A stretch of 64,000 nt of DNA from Geosiphon pyriformis (taxonomy: Eukaryota; Glomeromycota; Glomeromycetes; Archaeosporales; Geosiphonaceae): positions 184,140 through 248,139 of the forward strand of contig JAAOMT010000420.1 of the NCBI GenBank assembly GCA_016748015.1, in the 5' to 3' direction. A program made the translations under genes and the position numbers. Positions 45,250-55,355 of this stretch are shown here, in pieces (position 1 is the first letter of the stretch; each line of letters starts with the position of its first letter). The notes beneath the pieces were generated by a model that saw nothing but the letters and a program-made list of their open reading frames with translations, had not been told where the DNA came from and ran no database searches.

Positions 45250-46520
45250 TTCAAATGGGTGTTGGTTTTGTATTTTAATCTTGTCTTATTCTTAAGTGAC
45301 AATCAACATTGGTGTGGAGTTTTCCTGGTTTGTGGTGTATAATGTATTGGTAGTTGGTTAAAAATTCTGTCCATCAGGTTTGTTTTGCATTTAGCTGAGT
45401 GTTTTTGTTCTGAAGCCATTTGAGTTCAATATTATCAGTGATAATATCGAATTTTTTGGGTCTGAGGTAAAAGTTGAAGTGATATAGGGCCCAGATTACT
45501 GCTGCAGTTTCTAATTCTGTTGTAGGGTAGTTCTTTTTGGCTGGTTTCAATGTCCTGCTAGCATAAGCAATTACTTACTCATTTCCATTGTCATTTAACT
45601 GTGATAAGATGGCACCAAAAACAGTATAAAAGGCATCTGTTGTTAACTGGAATTGGTTGCTAAAATCTGGGTAGACAAGAATTGGAGCTGTCATTAATTT
45701 TTCTTTGAGGATTTCAAATGCGTTTTGGTGTCCAGCAGTCTATTTGTATTCGACATTTTTGGTGGTAAGCTGGTTGAGAGATTTTGCAATTTCTGAGAAT
45801 CTTTTGATAAATTTCCAATAGTAGGAGGCTAACTCTATGAATCCTCTTAGTTCTGTAGTGTTTTGAAGAGTTTTGAAGTTTTTGACAATGCTGATTTTTC
45901 CAGGATCTGGTTTGATTCCATTTTTACTAACGATATAACCAAGGAAGGCCAAGCTTGTTTTTCCAAAGTAGCATTTTTTGATGTTGAGTTTCAGTTCTGC
46001 TTTTCGTAATTGTTGAAAAACTTCTCGTAGGTGTTTTAAGTGTAATTCGAACAATGGAAAATAAACATCAGTATCGTCAAGATAAATGACTACTGACTTT
46101 TAAAGGAGTTTTTTGTACACAATATCTATTAATCTCTGAAATGTTGCTGGTGTATTGCATAATCTGAAAGGCATTATATTGAATTCATAATTTTCTCTTT
46201 GAGTGGTGAATGTTGTTTTGGAGCAATCTTTGAGATCTATGGCAACTTGTTAGTATCTACTCTCTAAATCTAATGTCGAAAAGTATTTGGCCTTTTCAAG
46301 GGCATCCAACATATTATCAATTTGGGGAAAAGGATAGGCATCTCCAATGGTAACACCATTGAGTTGTCAATAATCAACACAAAATCGTATCTTTCCATTT
46401 TTCTTTTTAACTAGGACCACAGGTGAGGCCCATGGATTCATTGATGGCTGAATAAGCCTATTGTTAAGCATCCGTTGTATTTTATTTCAGATAAATTGGT
46501 GACTTTCTGGAGTGACTCAG
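45250..46520 (-). pseudogene. Element B reverse transcriptase and RNase H
   Basis: [46 protein letters not shown] (YLDD intact near 46075), then an open stretch 45740-46054 with KCYFGKTSLAFLGYIVSKNGIKPDPGK. RNase H shows ILSQLNDNGNE, ELETAAVIWALYHF and ITDNIELKWLQNKNTQLN. Stops include one for Trp before TAGHQNAF (near 45743). Confidence 0.87.
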
Positions 46521-47116
46521 TAGGCTTGTTGTCGCCTTAGTTTGGCATTTCCAGTATAAATTTGGTGTTGTACCAAATCAGTTCTTCCTAGGTTATTGTT
46601 GTTCTCAGTGAAAATATCGGCAAATTCTGCTATTAGCTCTTTAAGCTGTTTTTGCTGGTATGGTTCTAGTTGTCTCATGTTGATTCGAGATAGTTTTTCC
46701 ATAACAACATGGTAGATTTTGGAGCTTGGTCTAGGACTAATTTTTGGTAAAAAGTGTTTGATGATTTCTGAGAAATTTAAAACTATTTGGGATTGTTCTC
46801 ACTGAAAAATGTTGCTGTGAATAACTCTTATTTCTAACTTGTTCAACAAAATAATGGGTTGATGGTTGAGATTGTAAAAAGTAACTTGGACTTTCTTTGC
46901 TCCTCTTGGAACATAGATGTTTGGAATTGAAATGTTGTGTTTTAAGCAAATTTGTTCATTGGATTTGAAGATTTGTTGGGTAGTCATAGAGTTTTCACAT
47001 GTGTAAACTTTGTGATGTTCTTCAAAGGGTGGAATGGTAATTGGTTGTAGAAGTTGTAGAAGCTGGTGAAATTCTTTCTGTTCATTGAGAGCTATGTTTA
47101 CTGGAACTGTGAATCA
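46521..47116 (-). pseudogene. Element B linker between dUTPase and RT
   Basis: Conserved among A, B and C: an extension after dUTPase (VPVNIALNEQKE), TTQQIFKSNEQICLKHN, IPNIYVPRGAKKVQVTFYNLN, LLNKLEIRVIHSN, then MRQLEPYQQKQLKELIAEF leading to RT. It resembles the spacer that joins protease to RT in other Ty3/gypsy elements. One shift near 46800. Confidence 0.6.
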
Positions 47117-47560
47117 TCCAGTTGAACCAAAACCTTGTGTTCCTCTTTCGCTTTTTCCCAATTGTTCTCTTTGATTGACTAACTGTAAACCCGAAATGTT
47201 GATTAAGAGTAAATAGATAACTTGAGCAATTTTTTTGGCATGTTCAATTTTGAAAGATTTATCAGTTTCATTTTGGAGTATTATTGTTATGTTACCAATA
47301 TATCCAGCATCAATTATTTCTCCTCTGACATTAATTCCTTTACTTGCCAAAGAGGACTGGGAGACAATTTGAATCATTGCTCCTGGCAGGATTTTGAGGG
47401 CAATTTTGAGGTTGATTTTTGTGAGAGATTTGGGTTTGAGAACAAAAGTATCCTTGTTTGGATATCTTAGGTCATATCCAGCATCAATTTCATATGCTTT
47501 TTTGGATTTTATTCCTTGTCTGTTGTTGTTGAAGTATTTGAGTTGTAAGGCAGGCTGATT
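47117..47560 (-). pseudogene. Element B dUTPase domain (open for 148 codons)
   Basis: All five dUTPase motifs are present in one uninterrupted frame: I, EIDAGYDLRYP (about 47490-47460); II, SQSSLASKG (47360-47330); III, EIIDAGYIGNI with the Asp and Tyr of the active site; IV, KKIAQVIY; V, RGTQGFGSTG (47146-47117). The length of 148 codons matches free-standing trimeric dUTPases. The enzyme hydrolyses dUTP to dUMP and would lower uracil incorporation during cDNA synthesis. It lies inside pol between the Cys-rich segment and the RT linker and has no own start codon at its head, so it would be made as part of the polyprotein. Whether it is active is unknown; motif II departs from the usual RS(G/S)LA form. 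Confidence 0.87.
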
Positions 47561-47629
47561 TTCGATGAGATAGATGGGTGTTGCTTCAATTTCTTCTGTT
47601 GCTTCAGGTTCTCCAAATTCAATTTCGTT

Positions 47630-48300
47630 TTCATCATTTTCACTGGGTAGGGGAATGCTAAGAGCATAGCATTCAGGGCACTATTGCTCATCGCAAGGCA
47701 TTATGCATTCTTCACACAATTTAATGTTTATTTGCTCTAGCCATTAAGCTTGAGCTTCTTTGGTTGGATAAGTGTGACTGGCAATTTGGTGATATACTTT
47801 TACTTCATTTTCATAGTTGTATCCAGCGATTTCAAAGGTGTATGCAATGTATTCTGATTCTTTCATTTGACGAACATTTTCTTGAGTGGCTCCATTGATT
47901 AAAGCTATTGCTAGATTGAAAATCATTTTGGCATCATAAGGGTAATAGTACAATTTGTTAAGAGCGCTGTTGTAAGCAGCATTGAAAGGGGTTCCTTTTG
48001 TTACTTTTTCTGAGATTAAAAGAGCATATTGGCATGTTTGATCGCAGACTCCTCCTCTGAATGCAACATTAATCCAGTTACATTCATCAGGTAATTGTTC
48101 TCCACAAGTCAAACAGGGTGTTTCGTCCCATTTTTCACTTCTTTTAACTAGGTGTTCTCATAGTTCTCAGTGACAGGATTTGCAATAGTAACAGATATAG
48201 TTTCCATATTCTTCCTCGGGTGAAATACAAGCTCTCATTGATGAGAGTTTCTTGTGGCAATCTTTGTATTTGAATGGAATGTAAGGATGTTGTTTTCATG
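47630..48300 (-). pseudogene. Element B Cys-rich segment between protease and dUTPase
   Basis: Cysteine pairs read on the minus strand: a first cluster with SCHxxENYGNYICYYCKSCH and CLTCGEQLPDEC, CDQTCQYAL (about 48060-48030), then a helical stretch (NSALNKLYYYPYDAKMIF, QIASHTYPTKEAQA). A second cluster follows immediately before dUTPase (KLCEECIMPCDEQ, CPECYALSIPLP, 47730-47650). Three stops. A and C have the same pattern, except that A lost the second cluster in its deletion. Confidence 0.65.
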
Positions 48301-48559
48301 GTTCTGGTTTTAAATAGAGGACATTCCATCTGGATGTCACTGGTTCTTTTGTTTCAAGAGAATCGTTTGTTGAAAAATACTGTTGTTCAGTTTCATCAGC
48401 CCAATTGGAGGTTGATCCAAGTGCCATAAATGTTTTAATGATGGGTTTTTCTTCTTCCAGTTCGAATTCAAAAGCTGGGGCTTTTTCAGAGCATTTGTTG
48501 AATGTACCACAAGTGGCAGGTATCTGGGCGTGTTGTTCTTGATAAGAGATTGTTAACTC

Positions 48560-48870
48560 TTGTGTCTCCCAATTCAAATTAGCATTGGCTTTTTGGAGCC
48601 AATTGTTTCCAATGAGAGCTTGGTATTGGAGAGCATCCATGACCAGAACTTTGACTGGAATGGTGATTCTGTTAATTGTGAATGGGAAGTTGTCAATTTC
48701 TCCTACTGGAGTCTTTTTCATGCCATCAGCAGTGACAATGATTGTCTAAGCTGGTCAGTCAATGTTTCTTTTTAGCTGCTGCATCAATTGATATGTAATG
48801 ATGCTTCTAGCAGATCCACTGTTTAGGATCAAGTGAATTGGCTTTTTTTCTGCTTCAGCTTCTGTGTATA
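48560..48870 (-). pseudogene. Element B retropepsin-like protease
   Basis: LILNSGSARSIITYQLMQQL: the catalytic Asp of the DSG triad is Asn. Then TVIVTADGMKKTPVGEID, NRITIPVKVLVMDALQYQALIGNNWLQ. One TAG lies near 48749 for a Gln codon. Confidence 0.75.
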
Positions 48871-48889
48871 TTGCAGTGATGGCTTTTTG

Positions 48890-50890
48890 CTCGTTAGCTG
48901 CTGCATTGCTAAGCAAGAATGGTGATTTATTTGCTTCAAATTCAAAAGGGAATATATCTGAAAGATTGGTATTTTCAGCAATTCTGGCTGGTGGGATTGT
49001 GGTAGAAGTATAGGAAGGGTTTTGTTGTTGTGCTGCAGCTCTACCTTCTGAGAGTGCAGTATGGCGAAAATCCTGTTCTTCTGGCATCATAAGATAACTA
49101 GGTTGAGTATAATAGTAGTTGGGTTTTGGTTGAGCTGAATTTTGGGGAACTAATTGGTTGTTCGAATTGATTCTATTGTTGTTTACTTGGTATTGGTTTT
49201 GTGGTGTGAACTGATTTTGTGGAATCAATCTTCAAGCAGGAACTTGATAATGTTGTATGAGTGGTTGTTGGTATTGCTGTTGGATTGGCTGTGGGGTGGG
49301 CTGATAATAGTTACTTTGGTATTGGGGTCTTGGTAGATAATAAGCTGGTGGTGGTGGTTGATAATAAAATTGCTGTAATGGAGGGTAATGTTGATTACTC
49401 CTATTTTGTTGGTCTCATTGTAGCTTTCTGCAATTTTTTTTCCAGTGGCCAGGAATTCTACAGTAATGGCAATTTTGAGGCTGGTTATTAGAAAGTGGTG
49501 CAAAGTTATTTTAATTTTGTCTTTGGGGTGGTTGATATCTTTGGAGTTGTTGTTGTTGTTATTGGTTGGTGAAGTAGTTTTCAACTTTCTTGGTTAATTG
49601 GTCAATTTTTTTTTCAGCTGCTGAGCTGGTTTCTCCAATAGCCAGGTTAACAAGTTTGGTACAGTTGGCTTTTTCCATGGCCATTTCATAGTTTTTCGCC
49701 TGTTGAATAGCAGTGGCTAAATCTTCTGGTGCATGTGGGTGAACTTTTTTAATAAGTTTGTCTTTTAGTCCAGCAATGAATTGATCCAAGATTTGTGTAT
49801 TGGAGTAGTATTTATTGGTTTTTAATTGCCGAATCCTTCTAAGCAGTTTGTTGAATTTCCCAAGATAGGTCATAACTGATTCACTTGGTTCTTGCTTGAT
49901 ATTTCGGAACCAATTTCAAATGGTAATGGAAGTGTTATTGTCAGTGAACTGTTCTAGAAAAGCAGTTTTGAATGCTTCTCAATATTCTGGTGGGGCTTCC
50001 AAGTTTTCAAACCATTCACCAGCTGTTCTTTATAAGAAGTATGAAATTGTTTTTAACATTCTAGCAGTGTTCCAATCATTTGCATCTCCTGCTTTTGAGA
50101 CTTTGTCAAGCCATTCTTGAAGACTGGTTTCACTGTCTTCTCTTGTGAATTCAGGGATTTTTGCAATATATGTGGAGGTCATTTCTTCTTTATTTTCTGA
50201 GTCTTCTATTTCTTGTTCTGATTCAGTCTCTTCACTTCAATTTTCTGCTAAGTAGTCAATAAGGTTTGTGTTAATTAATATTGGTTTCTGTTGTTGAATA
50301 GGGCTTTTGGGTAACTGAAAATCTTCTATTCTTGAAAACTGAATAAGTGGTGAGCTTGGTGTTTACAGTTGAGCAAATGAAGCTGGAAATGGTGTGATTG
50401 AGAGTGGTAATTTAAAGCTGGCTCCTTGTTCTGGAGTTTGTAAATGTTTGGCAATAGTTTTAAGTGTATTGGGAATAGTTCTGAGTTTTTGTTTTCTTTT
50501 TCCTTTTCCTTCTTCTGTTTCCAATTCAAAACTAAGAGAAAATTTCTGTTCTACTGAATAATTCTCTTTACAATACTGAATGATATTGAAGTTGAGTTCT
50601 TGGAAGTATGTTTCAAGTGTTTGACTGTTAAAATCCTGAGTGTTTAGACAAGAGTGATGTACTAAGCTTTCATATAAGTTGTGTCTAACTTCTGAAATAT
50701 TGTAGTCTCCAAAAAGATAATTGTTGATGTGATTTTCAATGTACTGGTAAAGTGTTTTCTTGAATGTTTCAATTCCATCTAGAATGTTAAATCTCTGTTT
50801 GCAGTGGGTGTAGATTGACTGATAATACTCTAGAGTTCTTGAATCTGTTTGAGTTGCCACTTTTGAAGTTGTTGTCACTGTGTTATTTCC
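48890..50890 (-). pseudogene. Element B gag
   Basis: Starts just after the 5' LTR and is open for 180 codons (50905-50363): LEYYQSIYTHCKQRFNILDG, NHINNYLFGDYNISEV. It then has an acidic linker, capsid-like blocks (EWLDKVSKAGDANDW, KFNKLLRRIRQLKTNKYYS, KDKLIKKVHPHAPEDL), a coiled region, a zinc knuckle (CHYCRIPGHWKKNC, near 49470-49430, all four ligands kept) and a Gln/Pro/Tyr-rich tail. Several stops (for example after FAQL and YFL). In B, unlike A, the knuckle is in frame with the capsid part apart from one TAA. Confidence 0.85.
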
Positions 50891-50906
50891 GTGGAAAAGT
50901 ACCAAA

Positions 50907-51882
50907 TATTACTGGAGGTTTTTGGTCTCTTTTTAGCTCTTGTATGTTTGTTGTAATGCTATTAATTCACAACTATGGGAAGTGTTTGAACCTTCGATAA
51001 CTGAATTTATCCTCAAATTATCTCCTATAATTTGAATTGCTGGATTTATAGTAGAATAGCCAATTCCATGCCAGTTACTTTATGTAGTTATGTTGTAGTA
51101 AATGTCAACTCTTTCCCAGGAATTGCTTGTCTGGAAGCTCACTAAAATGTGTAGTTACTTTGCTGTAAAAGTCAACTCTTCTACAAAAATCTTGTCTGTA
51201 GGCTACCTTAATGATTGTAATAAGAAAATACAAGAAAATAAAAGAAATGTAAAAGAAATAGAATTCTGTCAAAGGAAACATTTTCTATCCAGGCCTGGAG
51301 TTACTAACAGTTTACTGAAATTGGTAGCTAATTAATTTCAAAACATTAGTTGGGTTTTTGGAGATTTTCCAAGTGCAATATTTAAAGAAATTGGTTTTTT
51401 GAATTATTTGATATTTTATTTCTTTTTGTGTGTGTAGAAATGGTTCTAAGTGATAAATTTAAAGTAAGATACATTTTCTCAAAAAGAGAAGCTCTTTTTT
51501 TATACAACTTGTCATAACACTATTCTATAAACTTGAACTTTGCTATTTTCTACAATTTTGCTGAACTAAAGATACATTTTGACAAACTACAAGTTATTTC
51601 TGCAAACTATTAGATATTTCAGTAAACTATTAATTATTTCGGCGAATTTCTACAAATTTTGGCGAACTTTTTGAATGTTACATAGTTTGGGGTATTGTAT
51701 GATTGATCATCACAATTAGGTTACATTTGTGTTATGTACAAATTGGGTTATTAGTTAAATAATAATTTTGGACATTTTGCTAATGTAATAAGTGATAATT
51801 TGAAATGATAATATATGCTAATTAATAATAGGAATAAAGATAATGTCATGCTTAATAATATCTCTAATTTTGTCTGATAACA
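50907..51882 (-). repeat. Element B 5' LTR
   Basis: 976 bp. Its inner terminus (50907) reads TATTAC instead of TGTTAC and its outer end is ATAACA instead of GTAACA, so both ends of this LTR carry G-to-A type changes. Confidence 0.9.
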
Positions 51883-53123
51883 TTGTATTAGAGTCAGCCC
51901 TTTAAACAACTTTTTGGCAGGTGTGGTTTGTATTTTTTCTGGGTGTGATTTGTCTTTGGGTGGCTTTCTGGCTGGTGTTTTTTGTCTTTGAAGTGGTACT
52001 CCTATGTCTCTAGTTCTCGGTGAGATGATTTTCTTCAAATGTGTCTCTTCTCTCAGGCATTATGATATTGCCTTCATAGAACAGCTTTGTGACTGGAATG
52101 GCATTGTTTTTGATTGGGCAATTTTCAGGCATTGAAAAAGACTGGATTCCCCTGGCCCAGTCTTCTCCTGGTTTGATCTCTCTGTTCGTTTTATTGGTGG
52201 TATAGCTTTTCTTTCTGGTTGTTCTTCTCATGAAGGTGGTTGTGGCTCTTCTGACATTTGTTAGTCTCTTGGTTTTGGTGTTATTTGTAATGATTTGTTG
52301 AATGTTGGTGCCACCCACCTCTCTGTTTACACAGATGGATCACTAAGTAACTTGGACATTGTTGACATGTTGGCTTATGCTGCAGTTTTCTTTGAGGACA
52401 TTAATTTGGGTCTGGGTGTGGGAGTTTCTGGTTTGGTTTCTTCTACTTTGATGGAGTTGCAGGCCATTGCTTTAGCTCTTGAGTGTGTTCCTTCTTTTTG
52501 TTTGGTTGACTTGTTCTTGGACAGCCGGCAGCTATAGATGCTTGCAGATTGGAGTCTTTATCAGTTGGCCCTGATTTCAGGAATTGTTGTTGGATTGAGC
52601 ATCGTCACATCACCAATGTCATTTGTCGCAAAAATTTGGATGTTAATTGGATTAAGGTTGAGAGCCATTCAGGTGTTTTAGACAACAAATGTGCTGATGT
52701 GCTGGCTAAAGATGCTGCCCTTTCTGCCTGACACCTGCCCCACTTGGTCAGTGAGAGGTTTTTGAAGGCTGGTATTGATACGGTTTCTGGTAATTCAAGA
52801 CATTTTGTTTGTGACGTATTCAGATCAATCTATTACACGTGTTGGAAGGTTGGTTCTGGTTCCCGGGTTGTTCTAGGTTGTTTGTGTGCTGATATTGACT
52901 GGCTGAAGTCTTTTTTGGTGTGACACCCGAATTCTCACATAGCAATTGGTTTTACTAGTATTTGGATAGCTGGCTTTCATACATATTTCATGAAAGCCCT
53001 TCATCATCATCTTTCTGTAGCTGTGCAAAAGTGTCTGTATGATAGAGGTTATCCCAATGTAGTTTGTTTGTTCTGTGGTGAGGTTGAAGTCTCAGATCAT
53101 GTCTTTTCTTGCTCTTCTGACAC
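51883..53123 (+). pseudogene. LINE copy d, part 2: RNase H and C-terminal finger
   Basis: Continues part 1 with IRVSPLNNFLAGVVCIFSG. RNase H is well preserved at 52320-52720: SVYTDGSLSN (TDG), STLMELQAIALALE (the catalytic Glu), FLDSRQ, and VESHSGVLDNKCADVLAKDA (the His/Asp pair). A 1-nt shift lies at the LDSRQ block. Then WKVGSGSRVVLGCLCADIDW and VVCLFCGEVEVSDHVFSC, the finger, ending at SDT where the second solo LTR begins at 53124. Confidence 0.83.
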
Positions 53124-54196
53124 TGTTATGGGTAAACTTGGTGGGTATGGGAAATAGTAATGTTTGGTGCTCTCAATTATTGATGATGTGTTTTCTGTAT
53201 AATTTTGTTGGCTATAGTCTTGATTATCAGTCTCTGAAAATCTATTCCTGGATGTGAATTTATCTGTTGAGTTTTTTGGTTATAAGACACAGAGTTTGTC
53301 TTTTGTCAATTACAATATTTTTCGTAAATGTGAGCTTTCTTCTCCGAGTTAACGAGTGCAGTTGTTAGGGTCTGGCATTGTCTTTTTGCCCTTCTGGTAA
53401 GCTAACAAGATAATGTTAATATCCAAAACTTAAGGGGAGCTTCTCTTTTTTACCAGGCTATCACGAAGTCTATTCTCAGACAGTTGATTTTACTATGTTG
53501 CTGCTCCACCAAAATAGACAGAAAAAGAAAAAAAAAGAAAAAAGAAAAGAAAAAGAAAGAGAGAAAAGATAAATTAGTATCGTCAATTGCCGTGATCAAG
53601 AGTGATTGGTCCAAATTGTTAATAGATTTGAGGCGGTTATGCTAAAAGCATCTGTCCTAGAATGGAGGGACGAGACAAGAGTTAATTTATGTAAATTCCA
53701 TGAAGTTCGAGAACATGAATTCATGATTCTGATTTCTTTTAATAATTGGTTTATTTCAGAAGATGAAATAGAGAAGATAATAAAGGATGAAGGGGTATGG
53801 ATATTTAATTCTTGTCTAGAGGTTTGTATCTATCTGTCTGTCTTTTCTCACTTCTACAACTACTTGCTTTTATACATTCTTTTGGTTTTACAGGATTGCT
53901 TTCAATTGTCTTGCTATTACTAGCTATTGCTTTGTTGTTTCTGTTATTGTTTCATTTTTCTATATTATCGCTAGTTATCCTATGTTATAACATATTATCT
54001 GATGTTATTACATGTTATTCTGTGTTATTCTGCATTATAACACATTATCCTACGTTATTGCGCACTATTCTGTGTTATAGCACATTATCCTACGTTATAA
54101 TGTGTTATCCAATATTATTGCACATTATTTTGTGTTATGTTACATTTTGGTCATGTTTTTTCATAACTTTGGATTGGTTTTTCAACTCGGGTAACA
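53124..54196 (+). repeat. Solo LTR, family 2, inside LINE copy d
   Basis: 1,073 bp with ends TGTTAT...GTAACA, flanked by ACAC (53120-53123) and ACGC (54197-54200), a target duplication with one transition. It is similar over most of its length to 35988-36982, including the GGTATGG start, a purine run (53518-53572), the TTGGTTTTACAGGATTGC segment and a TGTTAT-rich repeat (53965-54140). It carries about 100 bp (around 53680-53800) that copy 1 has in shorter form. The open frames inside (53606-53923, 53812-54243) are not supported as genes. Confidence 0.8.
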
Positions 54197-54328
54197 ACGC
54201 TGATATTCGCGCTGATTTGTTGGACACTTATGCAGCTGTCTGAGAGGTGCATTCTGGTCTGTCTTGCTCTTTTTTGTGTGTATCACAGTTGTTGTTAACT
54301 TGCATTTCAGATGTAACTGTCAGTATGA
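54197..54328 (+). pseudogene. LINE copy d, part 3
   Basis: 132 bp that continue the ORF2 C-terminal domain after the solo LTR: ADIRADLLDTYAAV, a TGA for Trp, then EVHSGLSCSFLCVSQLLLTC. This aligns with copy b (AHALAWEALSGLFRSSSCVLQLLASC). It is cut at 54329 by element C, so the rest of the LINE should lie beyond the right end of the window. Confidence 0.72.
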
Positions 54329-55310
54329 TGTTACCAGACAAAATTAGAGATATTGTTTAGCATGAAATTACCCTTATAAATCTTATCATTAATTAGCATA
54401 TATTATCGTTTCAAATTATCACTTATTATATTAGCAAAATGTCTGAAATTATCATTTAATTAATAACCCAATTTGTACATAACACAAATATAACCTAAGT
54501 GCAATGATCAATCATACAATACTCTGAAATATGTAACATTCAAAAGTTCACCAAAATTTGTAGAAATTTGCTGAAATAATTGATAGTTTACTGAAATATC
54601 TAATAGTTTGTAGAAATAACTTGTAGTTTGCCAAAATGTATCTTTAGTTCAGCAAAATTGTAGAAAAGAGCAAAGTTCAAGTTCATAGAATAGTATTATG
54701 ACAAGTTGTATAAAAGAAAAGCTTCTCTCTTCGAGAAAATGTATCTTACTTTAGATTTATTACTTAGAACTATTCCTACACACACAAAAAAAAATAAATA
54801 CCAAATAATTTAAAAAACCAAATTCTTTAATTATTGCACTTGGAAAATCCCCAAAATCCAACTAACGTTTTGAAATTGATTAGCTACCAATTTCAGTAAA
54901 CTGTTAGTGGCTCCAGGCCTGAATAGAAAACGTTTCTCTTAACAGAATTCTATTTCTTTTACATTTCTTTTATTTTCTTTCTTTTATTTTCTTATTCTAA
55001 TCATTAAGGTAGCCTACAGATGAGATTCTTGTAGAAGAGTTAACTTTCACAGCAAAGTAACTACACATTTTTAGTGAGCTTCCAGACAAGCAATTCCTGG
55101 GAAAAAGTTGACATTTACTACAACATAATTACACAAAGCAACTGGCACAAAACTGGCCATTCTACTTATAAGCCCAGCAGTTCAAATTATAGGAGATAAT
55201 TTGAAGATAAATTCAGTTATCGGAGGTTCAAACACTTCCCATAGTCATAAATTAACAGCATTACAATAAACATACAAGAGCTAAGAAGAGACCAAAAACC
55301 TCCAGTAACA
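54329..55310 (+). repeat. Element C 5' LTR
   Basis: 982 bp, TGTTACCAGA...TCCAGTAACA. Homologous over its full length to the LTRs of A and B in reverse orientation. It is followed by TT and a TGGTGTTCTCCCACGG primer-binding site (55313-55328). Confidence 0.92.
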
Positions 55311-55355
55311 TTTGGTGTTCTCCCACGGAAATAACACAGCAACAACAAATTCAAA

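Larger units (their letters stand above)
42086..51882 (-). mobile_element. Ty3/gypsy retrotransposon B, inserted in LINE copy d, inactive
   Basis: 9,797 bp on the minus strand with LTRs 42086-43034 (949 bp) and 50907-51882 (976 bp). The 27-bp difference is one deletion near 42900 between short AGGTTA/GGGTTA repeats. It has the same gene order as A and C, with a full dUTPase. The outer terminus of the 5' LTR is altered (TATTAC for TGTTAC). The target duplication is not perfect: left flank TCAT, right flank TTGT. A loss of three bases (TCA) at the right border would explain this and also restore the LINE frame. Confidence 0.92.
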
